Positions 51,526 to 60,618 are shown, counted from the stretch's first letter. The stretch is 64,000 bases of DNA from Paenibacillus sp. GSMTC-2017 (GCF_016019935.1 NZ_JAECMT010000002.1:868001-932000), one strand, 5' to 3'. The notes: generated from the letters alone by a model not told the origin. Program-made: numbers and translations.

Positions 51526-51541
51526 GAAAGGAGGTGATTCC
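51526..51541 (+). promoter_or_regulatory. STAB-SD-like sequence in the LPMO leader
   Basis: GAAAGGAGGTGATTCC is complementary to the 3' end of 16S rRNA over a full-length Shine-Dalgarno but has no usable start codon at the right distance. It lies 82 bp before the real start (which has its own GAGGAGG). The cry3A mRNA of B. thuringiensis carries such a 5' stabiliser (GAAAGGAGG). Confidence 0.5.
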
Positions 51542-51622
51542 GTTCAACAAATAAGTTTGTAATACTAATCGGATTTGAGCCAGCCCGCTCCACCGAAAAC
51601 CAAATTTGAGGAGGAATCGTTA

Positions 51623-52690
51623 ATGATGATGCAGCAGCAAGCTTTTTATCAAAACAAGTTGTTTAAATTAATCGTTGCCACCGGAGCTATATTGCTATTA
51701 TTCACACTCGCTAAAGTTTTTTCTGACAGTGCATCTGCCCATGGTTACGTGCAAAATCCGCCTAGCCGTGGCTACTTGTGCAACACCACAGTAAATACGA
51801 ACTGTGGAACAGCCCAATACAATCCGAATGACTTGGAAGCGCTTAAAGGCTGGCCTGCTGCCGGACCTGCGGACGGGCAAATCGCTAGTGCGGCTGGTAA
51901 ATACGCTACTTTGGACGCGCAAAGTTCAACTCGCTGGTCCAAGGTCAACATGACGTCTGGTCCACAGACATTTCAATGGTACCTGTCGGCTCCACACTCA
52001 ACGGCGAGCTGGAAATATTATATAACGAAACAGAATTGGGACCCGAATGCACCACTATCACGCAACTCTTTTGAATTAACTCCATTCTGTGACATCGCAT
52101 ACAGTGGTGCTCCTCCAACAAACTATTCTAGTACGTGTAACGTGCCTGCTCGTACTGGCTATCAAGTCATTCTAGCAGTGTGGGAAGTATCTAATACTCC
52201 TAATGCCTTCTATAACGTCATCGATGCCAATTTCGGCACTCCACCTGAACTTGTTCCGCCATCCGATCCAACAAACCTTACTGTTACAGCAGTTACTTCG
52301 ACTACCGTCTCACTTTCTTGGACAGCTTCCACGGATAATGTTCAAGTGGCTGGGTACGAAATTTATCGCAATAACGCTTATGTAGGGTATGCAACTGGTA
52401 CGACCTTTACCGATACCTTGCTAACACCGAATACTCCTTACCAGTACAAGATTAAAGCTCGAGATACGTCCAATAATTTATCCGTTAACTTCAGTAATAC
52501 GGCTACTGGACAAACATTACCTGGAAGTGTCTGTCCGAATCCTTGGCTTCCAACTGCTGTGTATGTCAAAGATAATGAAGTTGTCCACAACGGCATTAGA
52601 TATAAAGCTAAATGGTGGACAACAAATCAAAATCCAGCTACGAACAGCGGTCCTTCTGACGTCTGGATAAATCTTGGCCCGTGTACATGA
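51623..52690 (+). CDS. AA10 lytic polysaccharide monooxygenase with FnIII and CBM5/12 (chitin-binding)
   Basis: Secreted copper enzyme that oxidatively cleaves chitin or cellulose, 355 residues. A long signal peptide (39 residues) ends SASA, leaving the copper-binding His40 as mature residue 1 (HGYVQNPPSRGYLC). The second brace histidine is in SAPHSTASWKYYIT. The AA10 core ends about residue 208. A fibronectin type III domain follows (about 213-300: LTVTAVTSTTVSLSWTASTDNVQVAGYEIY) and a C-terminal CBM5/12 chitin-binding module (CPNPWLPTAVYVKDNEVVHNGIRYKAKWWT, ending GPC). The start ATG 51623 has GGAGG 8 bp upstream; an ORF reading from 51575 lacks one. A long leader with cre and STAB-SD-like sites precedes it. 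Confidence 0.93.
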   Translation: MMMQQQAFYQNKLFKLIVATGAILLLFTLAKVFSDSASAHGYVQNPPSRGYLCNTTVNTNCGTAQYNPNDLEALKGWPAAGPADGQIASAAGKYATLDAQSSTRWSKVNMTSGPQTFQWYLSAPHSTASWKYYITKQNWDPNAPLSRNSFELTPFCDIAYSGAPPTNYSSTCNVPARTGYQVILAVWEVSNTPNAFYNVIDANFGTPPELVPPSDPTNLTVTAVTSTTVSLSWTASTDNVQVAGYEIYRNNAYVGYATGTTFTDTLLTPNTPYQYKIKARDTSNNLSVNFSNTATGQTLPGSVCPNPWLPTAVYVKDNEVVHNGIRYKAKWWTTNQNPATNSGPSDVWINLGPCT

Positions 52691-52736
52691 CTTTAACTAG
52701 TTTTGTGTAAATCGATTAACCATTAATTCAAACAGC

Positions 52737-52782
52737 CGGACAAAAGCCGCCCGAGAATGAATTTCGGTGTGGCTTTTGTCCG
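52737..52782 (+). terminator. Terminator after the LPMO gene
   Basis: CGGACAAAAGCC and GGCTTTTGTCCG are perfect complements; the loop contains a CCGA/TCGG inner stem. It separates the LPMO gene from the convergent ABC operon. Confidence 0.8.
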
Positions 52783-52827
52783 ATTTAGAGTAAGACTTGT
52801 AAATGAACATATTAATTTATCCCTCTA

Positions 52828-54720
52828 CTACCTCAAGATGGCATAACGACCCGATACTATCACAGGAATCACGCCTAGAAGTAACACTCCAGTCAGGATC
52901 AAGACATATATCTCCCATACAAAATCAAACTTCCATGAGCCCGTTAATGCTAAACTATGACCCATTAATGTAAACATGGCTATTCCCGTCCCAATGATTA
53001 CACCTATAACGGAAGTGATGATCGCCTCCCAACTGATCATCCAAAAGATTTGTGATCGAGTCATGCCAACCATTCGTAACTTATAAAACTCTCCCTTACG
53101 CTCCAAGGTGGAAAGCGTAATTGTGTTCACAATAGAAATTGCGATATATAGCCCAAGTATACCGATAAGCAAATATAATGCCCAAAGTCCTGACGAACCT
53201 TTCTGCTCCGAAAGGGCTATATATTCCTCTTTAGAAAATCCGGTAAGACTTGGAGATGTCTCTGCAAGAGCTTGAAGCTGTTGCAGCAAAGGATCTTCTT
53301 TACTATGGAGCGCAGCCAGCGTATCCACAAACACATAGGAGAATGACAATTGATCTTTATGTTGTCCGACTAAAGTATCGGATAACATTATGTCTCCGAG
53401 CATTGCAGTAGGTTGAAAAACAGCGGTAATCTCCAATGTCCAGGCAACCTTCTCTACCAAACGTACTTCGATAGCATCTCCGATCCCTAATTCAAATTCA
53501 TCTGCAAGGTCGCTGCTAATTGCTGCTTTATTTTTCCGGATGTCCGTTAGTTGTCCTTCCACCGCCTCAACGTGAATAAAGTTTTCTAAAAATTGATCGT
53601 CAATTGCTGTGGCCTGGTATCCATAGTCATCAATATCTTCCTCAATATCCATTCCATCTGGTAACACATTTGCTTCTATATTTCTTATCCCGGTAACGGC
53701 TGATACCCCAGGAGTTTCACTAATCCTACGGAGCATAGCGTTAGGAATCCCATTTGAATCTTGAGTCGTATAAAAGTAATCTGCGGCAAATAAATCTTCC
53801 ATTTTTTTCTTAGATATATCTACTTCATTTGCCTGTATAAACAAAAGCGTACAAGCGATCGTTACAATAACCATAACCGGAACCATCACTCCGGCTGTTC
53901 GCTTACGATTGTTAGCCAAATTCTCTTGTGCCATCCAGCCCGATACTCTAGATATAACAGAAGCGATTGCTCCGGGCAAACATCCGAGAAGACCAACCAA
54001 CAATGGACCAAGCAGTGCGAAGCCAATCATAAGCAATAGGGCGACCAAAAATGAATACCCATCTTCCTCTAATTGAGGAAGGTTATACCACAGACTCCAA
54101 CCCCCTACAAGAAAAAGAAATCCGGATAGTAGCCGGAATAGATCAATCCCGTGAGGATCTACTGAAGCTTCCCTCACGGCTTGAGCTGGACCGATACGTG
54201 AAACGCGTCGTAGCGAAGTTAACACGGATAACAAGGATATGCACAGACCGAATATAAAGGATACAACGAACGGTGTCATAGATAAATTCGGTTGCAAGTC
54301 CCCTTCGGAAATTCCAGTGCGAACGATTAATTCGGCAATGAGGTGGGAGAGGCAGCTACCAGCTAGACAGCCTGCTAATGATGCACAAATTGAGATAACT
54401 AATACCTCACCTGTGATCATGACACGGATTTGCCTTGGAGTAGCTCCGATGAGACGAAGTACACCAATTTCTCCGGTGCGTCGTGAAACGGAAAAAGCCA
54501 GCGTGTTTACTACGACAAAAATTGAAATAAAACCGATAAGGAAGCTTAGAAACCCGATAAAAGAAATGACGTTTTGATTTTGATTAGAATCCTCCCCAAC
54601 ACTTTCCAAAAGAATGCCTGACGTAGCGATCATCGCTACGGCGATCGATATAGCTACGAACATACCAATGTAATGGATAAGACGGAAACGAACAGATAAT
54701 AAAATAAAGCAAACCATCAT
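52828..54720 (-). CDS. FtsX-like ABC permease (YtrF-like position), first outer domain missing
   Basis: A 630-residue permease of the MacB/FtsX type, last gene of the operon. After one N-terminal helix (about 13-35) the sequence enters an FtsX domain of three helices almost at once (about 50-180: VVNTLAFSVSRRTGEIGVLRLIGATPRQIRVM). A two-helix bridge, a second helix with external domain (about 280-500) and a second FtsX domain (about 510-625: STLERKGEFYKLRMVGMTRSQIFWM) follow. In duplicated permeases of this type a roughly 200-residue outer domain normally sits after the first helix; here only about 12 residues remain. This may be a natural variant or an in-frame deletion. Overlaps the ATPase gene as ATGA. 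Confidence 0.82.
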   Translation of the reverse strand: MMVCFILLSVRFRLIHYIGMFVAISIAVAMIATSGILLESVGEDSNQNQNVISFIGFLSFLIGFISIFVVVNTLAFSVSRRTGEIGVLRLIGATPRQIRVMITGEVLVISICASLAGCLAGSCLSHLIAELIVRTGISEGDLQPNLSMTPFVVSFIFGLCISLLSVLTSLRRVSRIGPAQAVREASVDPHGIDLFRLLSGFLFLVGGWSLWYNLPQLEEDGYSFLVALLLMIGFALLGPLLVGLLGCLPGAIASVISRVSGWMAQENLANNRKRTAGVMVPVMVIVTIACTLLFIQANEVDISKKKMEDLFAADYFYTTQDSNGIPNAMLRRISETPGVSAVTGIRNIEANVLPDGMDIEEDIDDYGYQATAIDDQFLENFIHVEAVEGQLTDIRKNKAAISSDLADEFELGIGDAIEVRLVEKVAWTLEITAVFQPTAMLGDIMLSDTLVGQHKDQLSFSYVFVDTLAALHSKEDPLLQQLQALAETSPSLTGFSKEEYIALSEQKGSSGLWALYLLIGILGLYIAISIVNTITLSTLERKGEFYKLRMVGMTRSQIFWMISWEAIITSVIGVIIGTGIAMFTLMGHSLALTGSWKFDFVWEIYVLILTGVLLLGVIPVIVSGRYAILR

Positions 54721-55466
54721 CTCCCCTCCAGTCGGTTCATCCGTTCCATTATTTTCGCAGTTGTAGGTGCTTCGATTTCTCCCGTTACTTGACCGTCTGC
54801 CATAAAAATGACCCGATCCGCAAATGACGCAGCATTCGGATCATGTGTGACCATAACTAAAGTTTGCTTTAGATCGACTACAGTCTCACGAAGCATCTCA
54901 AGAATGTCCATGCCTGTGTGCGTATCCAGTGCTCCGGTCGGTTCATCAGCAAACACAATATCAGGCTTGGTTATAAGCGCACGTGCAACGGCGACCCGCT
55001 GTTGCTGCCCTCCCGACATCTCGGAAGGACGATGATTAAGCCGACTTTCTAATCCTGTCTCCTCGACAAGTCTCCTGAACCAAGCCTCATCAGGCCGTCT
55101 ACCAGATAATTTTAGTGGCAGTAGTATATTGTCCCGAGCGGACAGAGAATCGATTAAGTTGAATGCTTGAAATATAAATCCAATTCGTTCTCTTCTCATT
55201 AAAGTCATACGCGGCTCTTTCAATTTGTTTAATTGAATGTCGCCTAACCATACCTCACCAGAAGTCGGTTGTTCAAGACCGGAAGCGCATTGCAACATTG
55301 TACTTTTTCCTGATCCGGAAGGGCCCATAATTGCGTTGAATGAACCTGGAGAGAATTCGAGGGAAATATCATTTAGAGCGAATGCTGCATTTTTGCTGTT
55401 TCCATACCGCTTGGAAATCGCTGTGACTCGAAGGATTGGATTTACCGTATTTTTTGCCGTTAGCAT
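54717..55466 (-). CDS. ABC transporter ATP-binding protein (MacB/LolD type, YtrE-like)
   Basis: ATPase partner of the FtsX-like permease, 249 residues from ATG 55466 (TAAGGAG 8 bp upstream). Walker A MGPSGSGKSTML (about 45), signature MSGGQQQRVAVARAL (about 152), Walker B DIVFADEPTGALD (about 172) and the H-loop MVTHDP are complete. The LKEPRMTLMRRERIGFIFQAFNL block is characteristic of MacB/LolD ATPases. These systems move peptides or lipids, often giving antimicrobial peptide resistance. Confidence 0.93.
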   Translation of the reverse strand: MLTAKNTVNPILRVTAISKRYGNSKNAAFALNDISLEFSPGSFNAIMGPSGSGKSTMLQCASGLEQPTSGEVWLGDIQLNKLKEPRMTLMRRERIGFIFQAFNLIDSLSARDNILLPLKLSGRRPDEAWFRRLVEETGLESRLNHRPSEMSGGQQQRVAVARALITKPDIVFADEPTGALDTHTGMDILEMLRETVVDLKQTLVMVTHDPNAASFADRVIFMADGQVTGEIEAPTTAKIMERMNRLEGR

Positions 55467-55514
55467 ATCGATGAACTCCTTATCTCTAATGGTGAATGAC
55501 AGCAAACTTAACGT

Positions 55515-56234
55515 TTAAATATGTATCTTTTTTCGTAACAAGGCAATGCCTCCGATGCTATATAAGACACAAAACAGCACGTTTACCAGCATCGGTAAAA
55601 GCAAAAGCGGTTCGTCGTTCTTCATCACCATGATTCCAGAGAAAACTAATCCGATCTCCGCTTGTCCGTTCAAAGCCATCAGTACGTAGGTAAGCAAGGC
55701 TGGTGCAGGAAATAGGACGATAAAAACTGCGGTCGTGATGATAGTCCGGCATTTCTTCGCACACAATCCGGTCAATACAGAAAAAAAGGCCAATAAATGA
55801 ATCGTAACTAACGTAACGAACAAAGAGCTTATAAAACCGATGTCCACATTGAGCCATCCATCCTGCAACAACCATTTCCTGCCCCAAAAAAGCAATGTAG
55901 AAACTAACAATATCGTGTCTACGAACAAAACAACGGTTAACTTAGAGAAAAAGATCAAACTTCGATTAATCGGCAACAGTAGCAATGAGTAATGCGTATT
56001 TTGTCTCCATTCATACATCCAAATCGCAAAGGAGAGAATGACTGGAACAAGGATGGCTGCAATAAATGCGCTCCAGCTAAGACCATAAAACCATAAAGAT
56101 AATTTCTCGTTACCATAGCGGGACAATAGATATACAAGAATAAATTCAGTCACTCCAAAAAGGATAAACGTTAACGATATCCAATTACGGAAAGAACGGA
56201 TATCGGTTTTTAACAATCTAATGTAAGCGTTCAT
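55515..56234 (-). CDS. ABC-2 type membrane protein (YtrC/YtrD-like position)
   Basis: A 239-residue membrane protein with six hydrophobic segments, cotranscribed with the ATPase at 56231 (ATGA overlap). No named domain was recognised beyond general ABC-2 permease character (MYEWRQNTHYSLLLLPINRSLIFFSKL resembles the cytoplasmic coupling loop). In B. subtilis the equivalent slot holds YtrC and YtrD. Confidence 0.8.
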   Translation of the reverse strand: MNAYIRLLKTDIRSFRNWISLTFILFGVTEFILVYLLSRYGNEKLSLWFYGLSWSAFIAAILVPVILSFAIWMYEWRQNTHYSLLLLPINRSLIFFSKLTVVLFVDTILLVSTLLFWGRKWLLQDGWLNVDIGFISSLFVTLVTIHLLAFFSVLTGLCAKKCRTIITTAVFIVLFPAPALLTYVLMALNGQAEIGLVFSGIMVMKNDEPLLLLPMLVNVLFCVLYSIGGIALLRKKIHI

Positions 56235-56920
56235 AGATGCATCTCCATTATGATTTCAGTAAGTGTTTGTCCCCTACTCTCCTTCAATTCCTCCAAGTTC
56301 CCTTGTACGGCCAATTGTCCCTGGCGAACGAGCAATAGTTCGTCTAGGTAAGGCTCTACAACTTCGATTTCATGTGTAGCTATAACAATCGTTTGCTCTT
56401 CATCAATGAAGTCGTCGATAAGACTTTGCAGAATCTGTTGTCTGGAGTGCAAATCGATTCCTGATAACGGCTCATCAAGAAGCAGATAACGAGCTCTTCT
56501 ACTTAAAGCTAATAGCAACTTAGCTTTTGCCAGTTCTCCTTTGGACAACGCCCGCAAACGAATATCAGGCTGAAGCTCGAAAGACTGCAGCAAATCTATC
56601 GCTTTCTTCTCGTCCCAATCTGCATAGAAGTCTTTCAAATAACTCATAGCATTGGCAATACTCATCCATGGATATAAGGTTTCAAGTTCAGGCAAGTAGG
56701 CTATTGAGCGATTCGTTTTCGGTGAAGGAGGATTCCCGTCAATCAGAATTTCACCACGATCCAGACGTATCAAGCCTGTGATGGCTTTCATGAGTGTCGA
56801 TTTGCCCGAACGATTTGCCCCCAATAATCCCGTAATGCTGCAGGGGCGGATTTTCAAAGAAATTCCGTTAAGCACCGGTTTATGTTCGTAAAACTTTACG
56901 GCATCGTTAACTTCGATCAA
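56231..56920 (-). CDS. ABC transporter ATP-binding protein (YtrB-like)
   Basis: ATPase of about 229 residues. Walker A LLGANRSGKSTLM has Asn-Arg-Ser where most relatives have Asn-Gly-Ala, but the essential Gly-Lys-Ser is kept. The signature is LSKGELAKAKLLLAL (LSKGE instead of LSGGQ) and Walker B is YLLLDEPLSGIDL, as in YtrB/BcrA-like exporters. I prefer TTG 56920 because GGAGGTG lies 9 bp upstream and the protein then begins with the usual IEVNDAVKFYEHKPVL; the GTG at 56932 lies inside the ribosome site. It overlaps the GntR gene by 14 bp. Confidence 0.9.
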   Translation of the reverse strand: MIEVNDAVKFYEHKPVLNGISLKIRPCSITGLLGANRSGKSTLMKAITGLIRLDRGEILIDGNPPSPKTNRSIAYLPELETLYPWMSIANAMSYLKDFYADWDEKKAIDLLQSFELQPDIRLRALSKGELAKAKLLLALSRRARYLLLDEPLSGIDLHSRQQILQSLIDDFIDEEQTIVIATHEIEVVEPYLDELLLVRQGQLAVQGNLEELKESRGQTLTEIIMEMHL

Positions 56921-57287
56921 TGGAGATTCCACCTCCCAGTTTCAATTTCACCATCTGTAAAATCTCTTCGTCGGAAGCCCTTAACGTTTTCATTTCTATT
57001 ACAAATTGCGAAGATAATTCGTCGAGGATACTTCTCTGTAGCGCCAATATAATTTCAGAGTTTTCGGTAACGATGCTACCACTCCCCCTTAAAGTCGTAA
57101 TCCATCCGTTATCCTCCATTTCTTTAAAAGCCCGTTGAACCGTGTTTGGATTGACACCAAACGTTTTGGCCAAGTCTCTACGTGGAGGCATAGCAGCCCC
57201 CGGAGGAAAGTCGCCGCTTGCAATTTGTTTTTTGTAATAGTCAACGATCTGCGAATAGATCGGCTCTTTAGAATTAAATTCCATCAT
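56907..57287 (-). CDS. GntR-family regulator (YtrA-like)
   Basis: First gene of the operon, about 126 residues, YtrA subfamily. Winged helix about 5-72: EPIYSQIVDYYKKQIASGDFPPGAAMPPRRDLAKTFGVNPNTVQRAFKEMEDNGWITTLRGSG. Only two C-terminal helices follow. Several ATG codons lie together at the start; 57287 or 57284 is likely. It almost surely represses its own operon via the palindrome at 57301-57324. In B. subtilis YtrA controls the ytrABCDEF operon that responds to cell-wall antibiotics such as ramoplanin and bacitracin; the gene order here is similar. Confidence 0.9.
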   Translation of the reverse strand: MMEFNSKEPIYSQIVDYYKKQIASGDFPPGAAMPPRRDLAKTFGVNPNTVQRAFKEMEDNGWITTLRGSGSIVTENSEIILALQRSILDELSSQFVIEMKTLRASDEEILQMVKLKLGGGISIDRS

Positions 57288-57300
57288 AAACATCCCCAAT

Positions 57301-57358
57301 ATTGTATTAAGCCCTTAATACAATTCCGAGTATAATATAATTCGTAAAATAATGTCAA
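57301..57358 (-). promoter_or_regulatory. Promoter and perfect palindromic operator of the ytr-like operon
   Basis: On the minus strand TTGACA (57353-57358), 18-bp spacer, TATACT (57329-57334). Directly downstream, ATTGTATTAAG and CTTAATACAAT around CC (57301-57324) form a perfect 11-2-11 palindrome of the YtrA type covering the start point. Confidence 0.85.
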
Positions 57359-57550
57359 TACGTCGGCTCCTGACAAAAATGCAATAAAGCTACCACCGAA
57401 GCAATTCCGGCGACAGCTTGTATGCTGATCATTTCTCCACTGACGTAGATTAATTAATCGAGTGGTTACTTACATTGAAGTTCATGACTGGCTCACCAGT
57501 TACTGTACACCTTCCTAGTGAAGATCCTATTCGTAAAAAAAAGCAAAAAA
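57359..57550. other. Short intergenic spacer
   Basis: About 190 bp between the GntR promoter and the terminator of the beta-helix gene. No gene, repeat or clear RNA structure seen. Confidence 0.3.
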
Positions 57551-57573
57551 AAGGACAACCAATGGCCATCCTT
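57551..57573 (-). terminator. Terminator of the beta-helix gene
   Basis: On the minus strand AAGGATGGCC and GGTTGTCCTT pair (three wobble pairs) around ATT and are followed by a long U-run. Confidence 0.75.
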
Positions 57574-57598
57574 ATCATTTTCATTTGTAATAAAACAT

Positions 57599-58564
57599 TT
57601 AGTCATTTTGAACAATATTATTGTTTTTGCCTTGATCCTTAATATTTTTTGGTTTATTGCTCTTAAATCGATTTTCCAATACTAAATTAGCAGTATGAGG
57701 GTCATGGATAAAAACGCCGTTGTTCCCGTTTTTCTCGACTTTATTTTGCTGAATGTCATTAAAATCCGAAAAAACCGCTACGCCGCTTCGCTCATTGTTT
57801 TTGATACCATTGTTGAGTGCCATATTATAATTAAACGTGAACAGCAAGCCGTTTTTTTGATTACCTTTGACTTTGCTGTCTATAATAAAATTATTATTGC
57901 TGCGGGCGAAAACTCCGTTATCTCTGTTTTGTTTGAGCTTATTGTTAAAAAAAAGATTATTGTCTGACCCACTTATCATAATTCCATCGCTCTTATTGCC
58001 AGAAATTCGATTCCCTACGATTGCATTATGAAAACTGAGGCCGATGTCTAATCCGTGTAATGAATGATTTAGCAGCCTATTTCGAAGAACCCAGTTCCCC
58101 TTTGAATTGCTAATCTGAATACCACTACCCGCTTCAACATTTCCAATCCGTTCGATCTTGTTCCTCATCAGCAGATTACCCACCGAACGATTCACATATA
58201 TACCAAATGGTTTAACTTCTCCTTTGACACCGCTTATTTTGCTGACTTCGTTCTCCAAGATACGGTGTGATTTTCCGTTACTAATTCTTATACCTCCAAA
58301 CAAATAGTTCTTTATCTTAAATCCGCTGATTTCCACGCCTGCTACATTATTCAAACCGAATGCTTCCTGCAAAATAAATCTTCCGTCTAGAACAGCTCGA
58401 TGCTTATGTTTAGCAATGATTCGAAGGTTGTTTTTGTCGCTTCGAATTTTCACGTTTTCGTGGTAAGTTCCTTTATGCACCAAAATAACGTCCCCTTCAA
58501 CCGCTAAAGCAACCGCATCCCGAATCGCCGTCTGGCTACCCGGAAACACTTCGATGATCGCCAT
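57599..58564 (-). CDS. Right-handed parallel beta-helix repeat protein (NosD/PbH1 type)
   Basis: A 321-residue protein from ATG 58564 (GAGGTG upstream). Successive turns of about 22 residues carry the pattern N.., V.I.G.., N..N.I..N, for example ISGNKSDGIMISGSDNNLFFNNKLKQNRDNGVFARSNNN. A short N-terminal strand set (IEVFPGSQTAIRDAVALAVEGDVILVHKGTYHENVKI) caps the helix as in NosD/pectate-lyase-like proteins. There is no signal peptide, unusual for a fold that is mostly extracellular. No catalytic residues could be identified. The tail is very Asn/Lys-rich. Confidence 0.85.
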   Translation of the reverse strand: MAIIEVFPGSQTAIRDAVALAVEGDVILVHKGTYHENVKIRSDKNNLRIIAKHKHRAVLDGRFILQEAFGLNNVAGVEISGFKIKNYLFGGIRISNGKSHRILENEVSKISGVKGEVKPFGIYVNRSVGNLLMRNKIERIGNVEAGSGIQISNSKGNWVLRNRLLNHSLHGLDIGLSFHNAIVGNRISGNKSDGIMISGSDNNLFFNNKLKQNRDNGVFARSNNNFIIDSKVKGNQKNGLLFTFNYNMALNNGIKNNERSGVAVFSDFNDIQQNKVEKNGNNGVFIHDPHTANLVLENRFKSNKPKNIKDQGKNNNIVQND

Positions 58565-58695
58565 TCCTAACACCTCAATTAGTCAGAGTTTACTATTTCG
58601 TATTAGTAAATTCTTATAAGGGCAATAGTGAAACGGCCTACTGACTATGGAACTTCGCCTTTTTTCACAATTAAAATGACTACCGCATGTATGAG

Positions 58696-59574
58696 TTAAA
58701 CCGCTGCTTCCTTTAATTCCTCTAGATCCTCTTTTGTAAAACGGTACGTTTCATTACAAAATTGGCAATTTGCTTCAGCTTGTCCATCTGTCTGAATCAT
58801 GTCGTGAATCTCTTCACTTCCTAAGCTGACTATGGCATTGGACACTCTCTCTTTGGAGCATTGACACTGGAACTGTATGGGCATTCTCTCTAGAAATTTC
58901 ACATTTCCAACACCGAGAACTTGCTCTAGTATTTGCTCCGTAGTCATCCCTTTCGTAATCATTGCATTTATTGGAGCCATTACTTTCAGACGTTCTTCAA
59001 TTTCGTTTATTATCTCATCATCTGCACCAGGCATAAGTTGAATAATGAAACCGCCGGCTGCTTGAATAGTGTTATCTGGATTAACAAGAACACCGACTCT
59101 TACAACAGACGGAGATTGTTCCGAGTTTGTAAGGTATGAGGTGAAATCTTCTCCTATCTCACCCGACATAAGAGGGATTTGCCCCATAAAAGGTTGCTTT
59201 AATCCAACATCTTTCGAAACTGTCAGCATACCGTTCCTTCCAACAGCTCTTTGCATATCTGAATATTCATGGTCATTGAAATCCAACTGGAATTGAGGAT
59301 TGGTAACTAGACCTCTAACGTCCCCTATCGCATTTGCATCAACAATAATCGTTCCTATTGGACCTCCACCAGCAATTTTTATCGTTAAGTTTTCTTCGTC
59401 CTTGAGCATAGCACCGAGCATTGCACTAACAGTCATAGCACGTCCGAGTGCATCCGATGCTATTGGTGAAAGATGATGGCGACGATGAGCTTCCCCTACT
59501 GTTACTGTTGTATTAACAGCATACGCACGCACTTGATTATCGAGTGCTAACGCTTTTACTAAATAATCTTGCAT
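58696..59574 (-). CDS. hslO: Redox-regulated chaperone Hsp33
   Basis: Cytoplasmic holdase activated by oxidation, 292 residues as usual. The N-terminal domain (1-230) starts [20 protein letters not shown] and contains [25 protein letters not shown]. The C-terminal zinc switch is complete: Cys237-x-Cys239 (QCQC) and Cys270-x-x-Cys273 (CQFC). GAAGGGGAAAAG precedes the ATG. In many Bacilli hslO lies near cysK; here it follows an LLM oxidoreductase. Confidence 0.97.
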   Translation of the reverse strand: MQDYLVKALALDNQVRAYAVNTTVTVGEAHRRHHLSPIASDALGRAMTVSAMLGAMLKDEENLTIKIAGGGPIGTIIVDANAIGDVRGLVTNPQFQLDFNDHEYSDMQRAVGRNGMLTVSKDVGLKQPFMGQIPLMSGEIGEDFTSYLTNSEQSPSVVRVGVLVNPDNTIQAAGGFIIQLMPGADDEIINEIEERLKVMAPINAMITKGMTTEQILEQVLGVGNVKFLERMPIQFQCQCSKERVSNAIVSLGSEEIHDMIQTDGQAEANCQFCNETYRFTKEDLEELKEAAV

Positions 59575-59601
59575 TTCTTTTCCCCTTCTTCATTACCATT
59601 G

Positions 59602-60594
59602 TTAAAATAATTCTTTGGCCAATAAGCGGTAAACATCCAGTCGCTTCTCTTGTGAATGAGGAATACTGCAAATCATCGCTTCGTCAAAACCATAATAATT
59701 CTGCTCTTCTTGTAATAATGTTGCAATTTCTTTCGCAGAGCCCACCAAATGGATTTTTCTATTTTCTTTAATAGTCATTCGATCTATTTCCGACAACGGA
59801 AAATCACTAGCTTCCTCAGGGGTCAAAACTTGTCCGATCTTACCCTTCATAAACATTAAACGCCAAATATCTTGAGGCATTGCCTCAAATTCTGCTTCTT
59901 CTTTTGTTTCGGCTGTAGTCACCATATAGGAAACATTGATTTCTGGCTTCTCCATAAAAATAGAAGGTTGAAAACTCTTTTTGTATGAATCTAAAATTTC
60001 TTTAGTCATCTCACCATTAAAAAATTGTGCAAAAGAATAACCAACACCTCTGAACCCAGCCTGAACAGCACTGTTACCACTTGAACCGAGCAGCCACGCT
60101 TCTGGTAATACAACTTTAGACGGTGTTGCAATTGTTTTTTTATACAACTCATCATCAGGTACTTCGTCGTTCATCAACTTCAGTGTATTATCAAATTTTT
60201 TGTACATATTGTTCGTCATCGGCTGACGTCCTTCTGATAATGCAAAAATAGAGTAATTATCCCCTCCGGGAGCTCTACCAGCGCCAAAATCAATACGGCC
60301 AGGAGAAAATGCACTTAGCGTTTTAAACACCTCAGCCAATTTCAAAGGAGAATAATGCATCATCATCACTCCCCCAGTTCCTAAACGAATATTTTTTGTT
60401 TTCGCTGCCATATGGGCTATCGTAATCTCAGGAGCCGAACTCGCGAACACATCTGTTGCATGATGTTCCGCCATCCACATGCGATGGTAGCCTAATTCAT
60501 CTCCTAAAAGGGCTAACTCTTGAGCCTTTTTCAAAGCATCTGCTGCTGTATTTCCACTAGTAACAGGAGCTTGATCTAATATACTTAATCTCAT
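59602..60594 (-). CDS. LLM-class flavin-dependent oxidoreductase (YtbE/luciferase-like)
   Basis: Luciferase-like monooxygenase of the alkanal group, 330 residues. Strong blocks: LSILDQAPVTSGNTAADALKKAQELALLGDELGYHRMWMAEHHA (N-terminal), TKNIRLGTGGVMMMHYSPLKLAEVFKTLSAFSPGRIDFGAGRAPG (about 85-130). The 'MAEHH' and 'GTGGVMLPHYSP'-like signatures place it with the short-chain luciferase-like proteins common in Bacilli. Substrate unknown. The DUF896 gene lies 24 bp upstream on the same strand. Confidence 0.92.
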   Translation of the reverse strand: MRLSILDQAPVTSGNTAADALKKAQELALLGDELGYHRMWMAEHHATDVFASSAPEITIAHMAAKTKNIRLGTGGVMMMHYSPLKLAEVFKTLSAFSPGRIDFGAGRAPGGDNYSIFALSEGRQPMTNNMYKKFDNTLKLMNDEVPDDELYKKTIATPSKVVLPEAWLLGSSGNSAVQAGFRGVGYSFAQFFNGEMTKEILDSYKKSFQPSIFMEKPEINVSYMVTTAETKEEAEFEAMPQDIWRLMFMKGKIGQVLTPEEASDFPLSEIDRMTIKENRKIHLVGSAKEIATLLQEEQNYYGFDEAMICSIPHSQEKRLDVYRLLAKELF

Positions 60595-60618
60595 CTAGTT
60601 ATCATCCTTCCAGCTAGC

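Noticed and set aside
51526..51541. Sequence resembling the complement of the 16S rRNA 3' end, possible rRNA fragment
   Set aside because: The match is limited to the Shine-Dalgarno region; no neighbouring rRNA sequence is present.
55558..55887. 109-codon minus-strand frame in the ABC-2 membrane gene
   Set aside because: It is an alternate frame of the well-placed permease gene that is translationally coupled to its ATPase.
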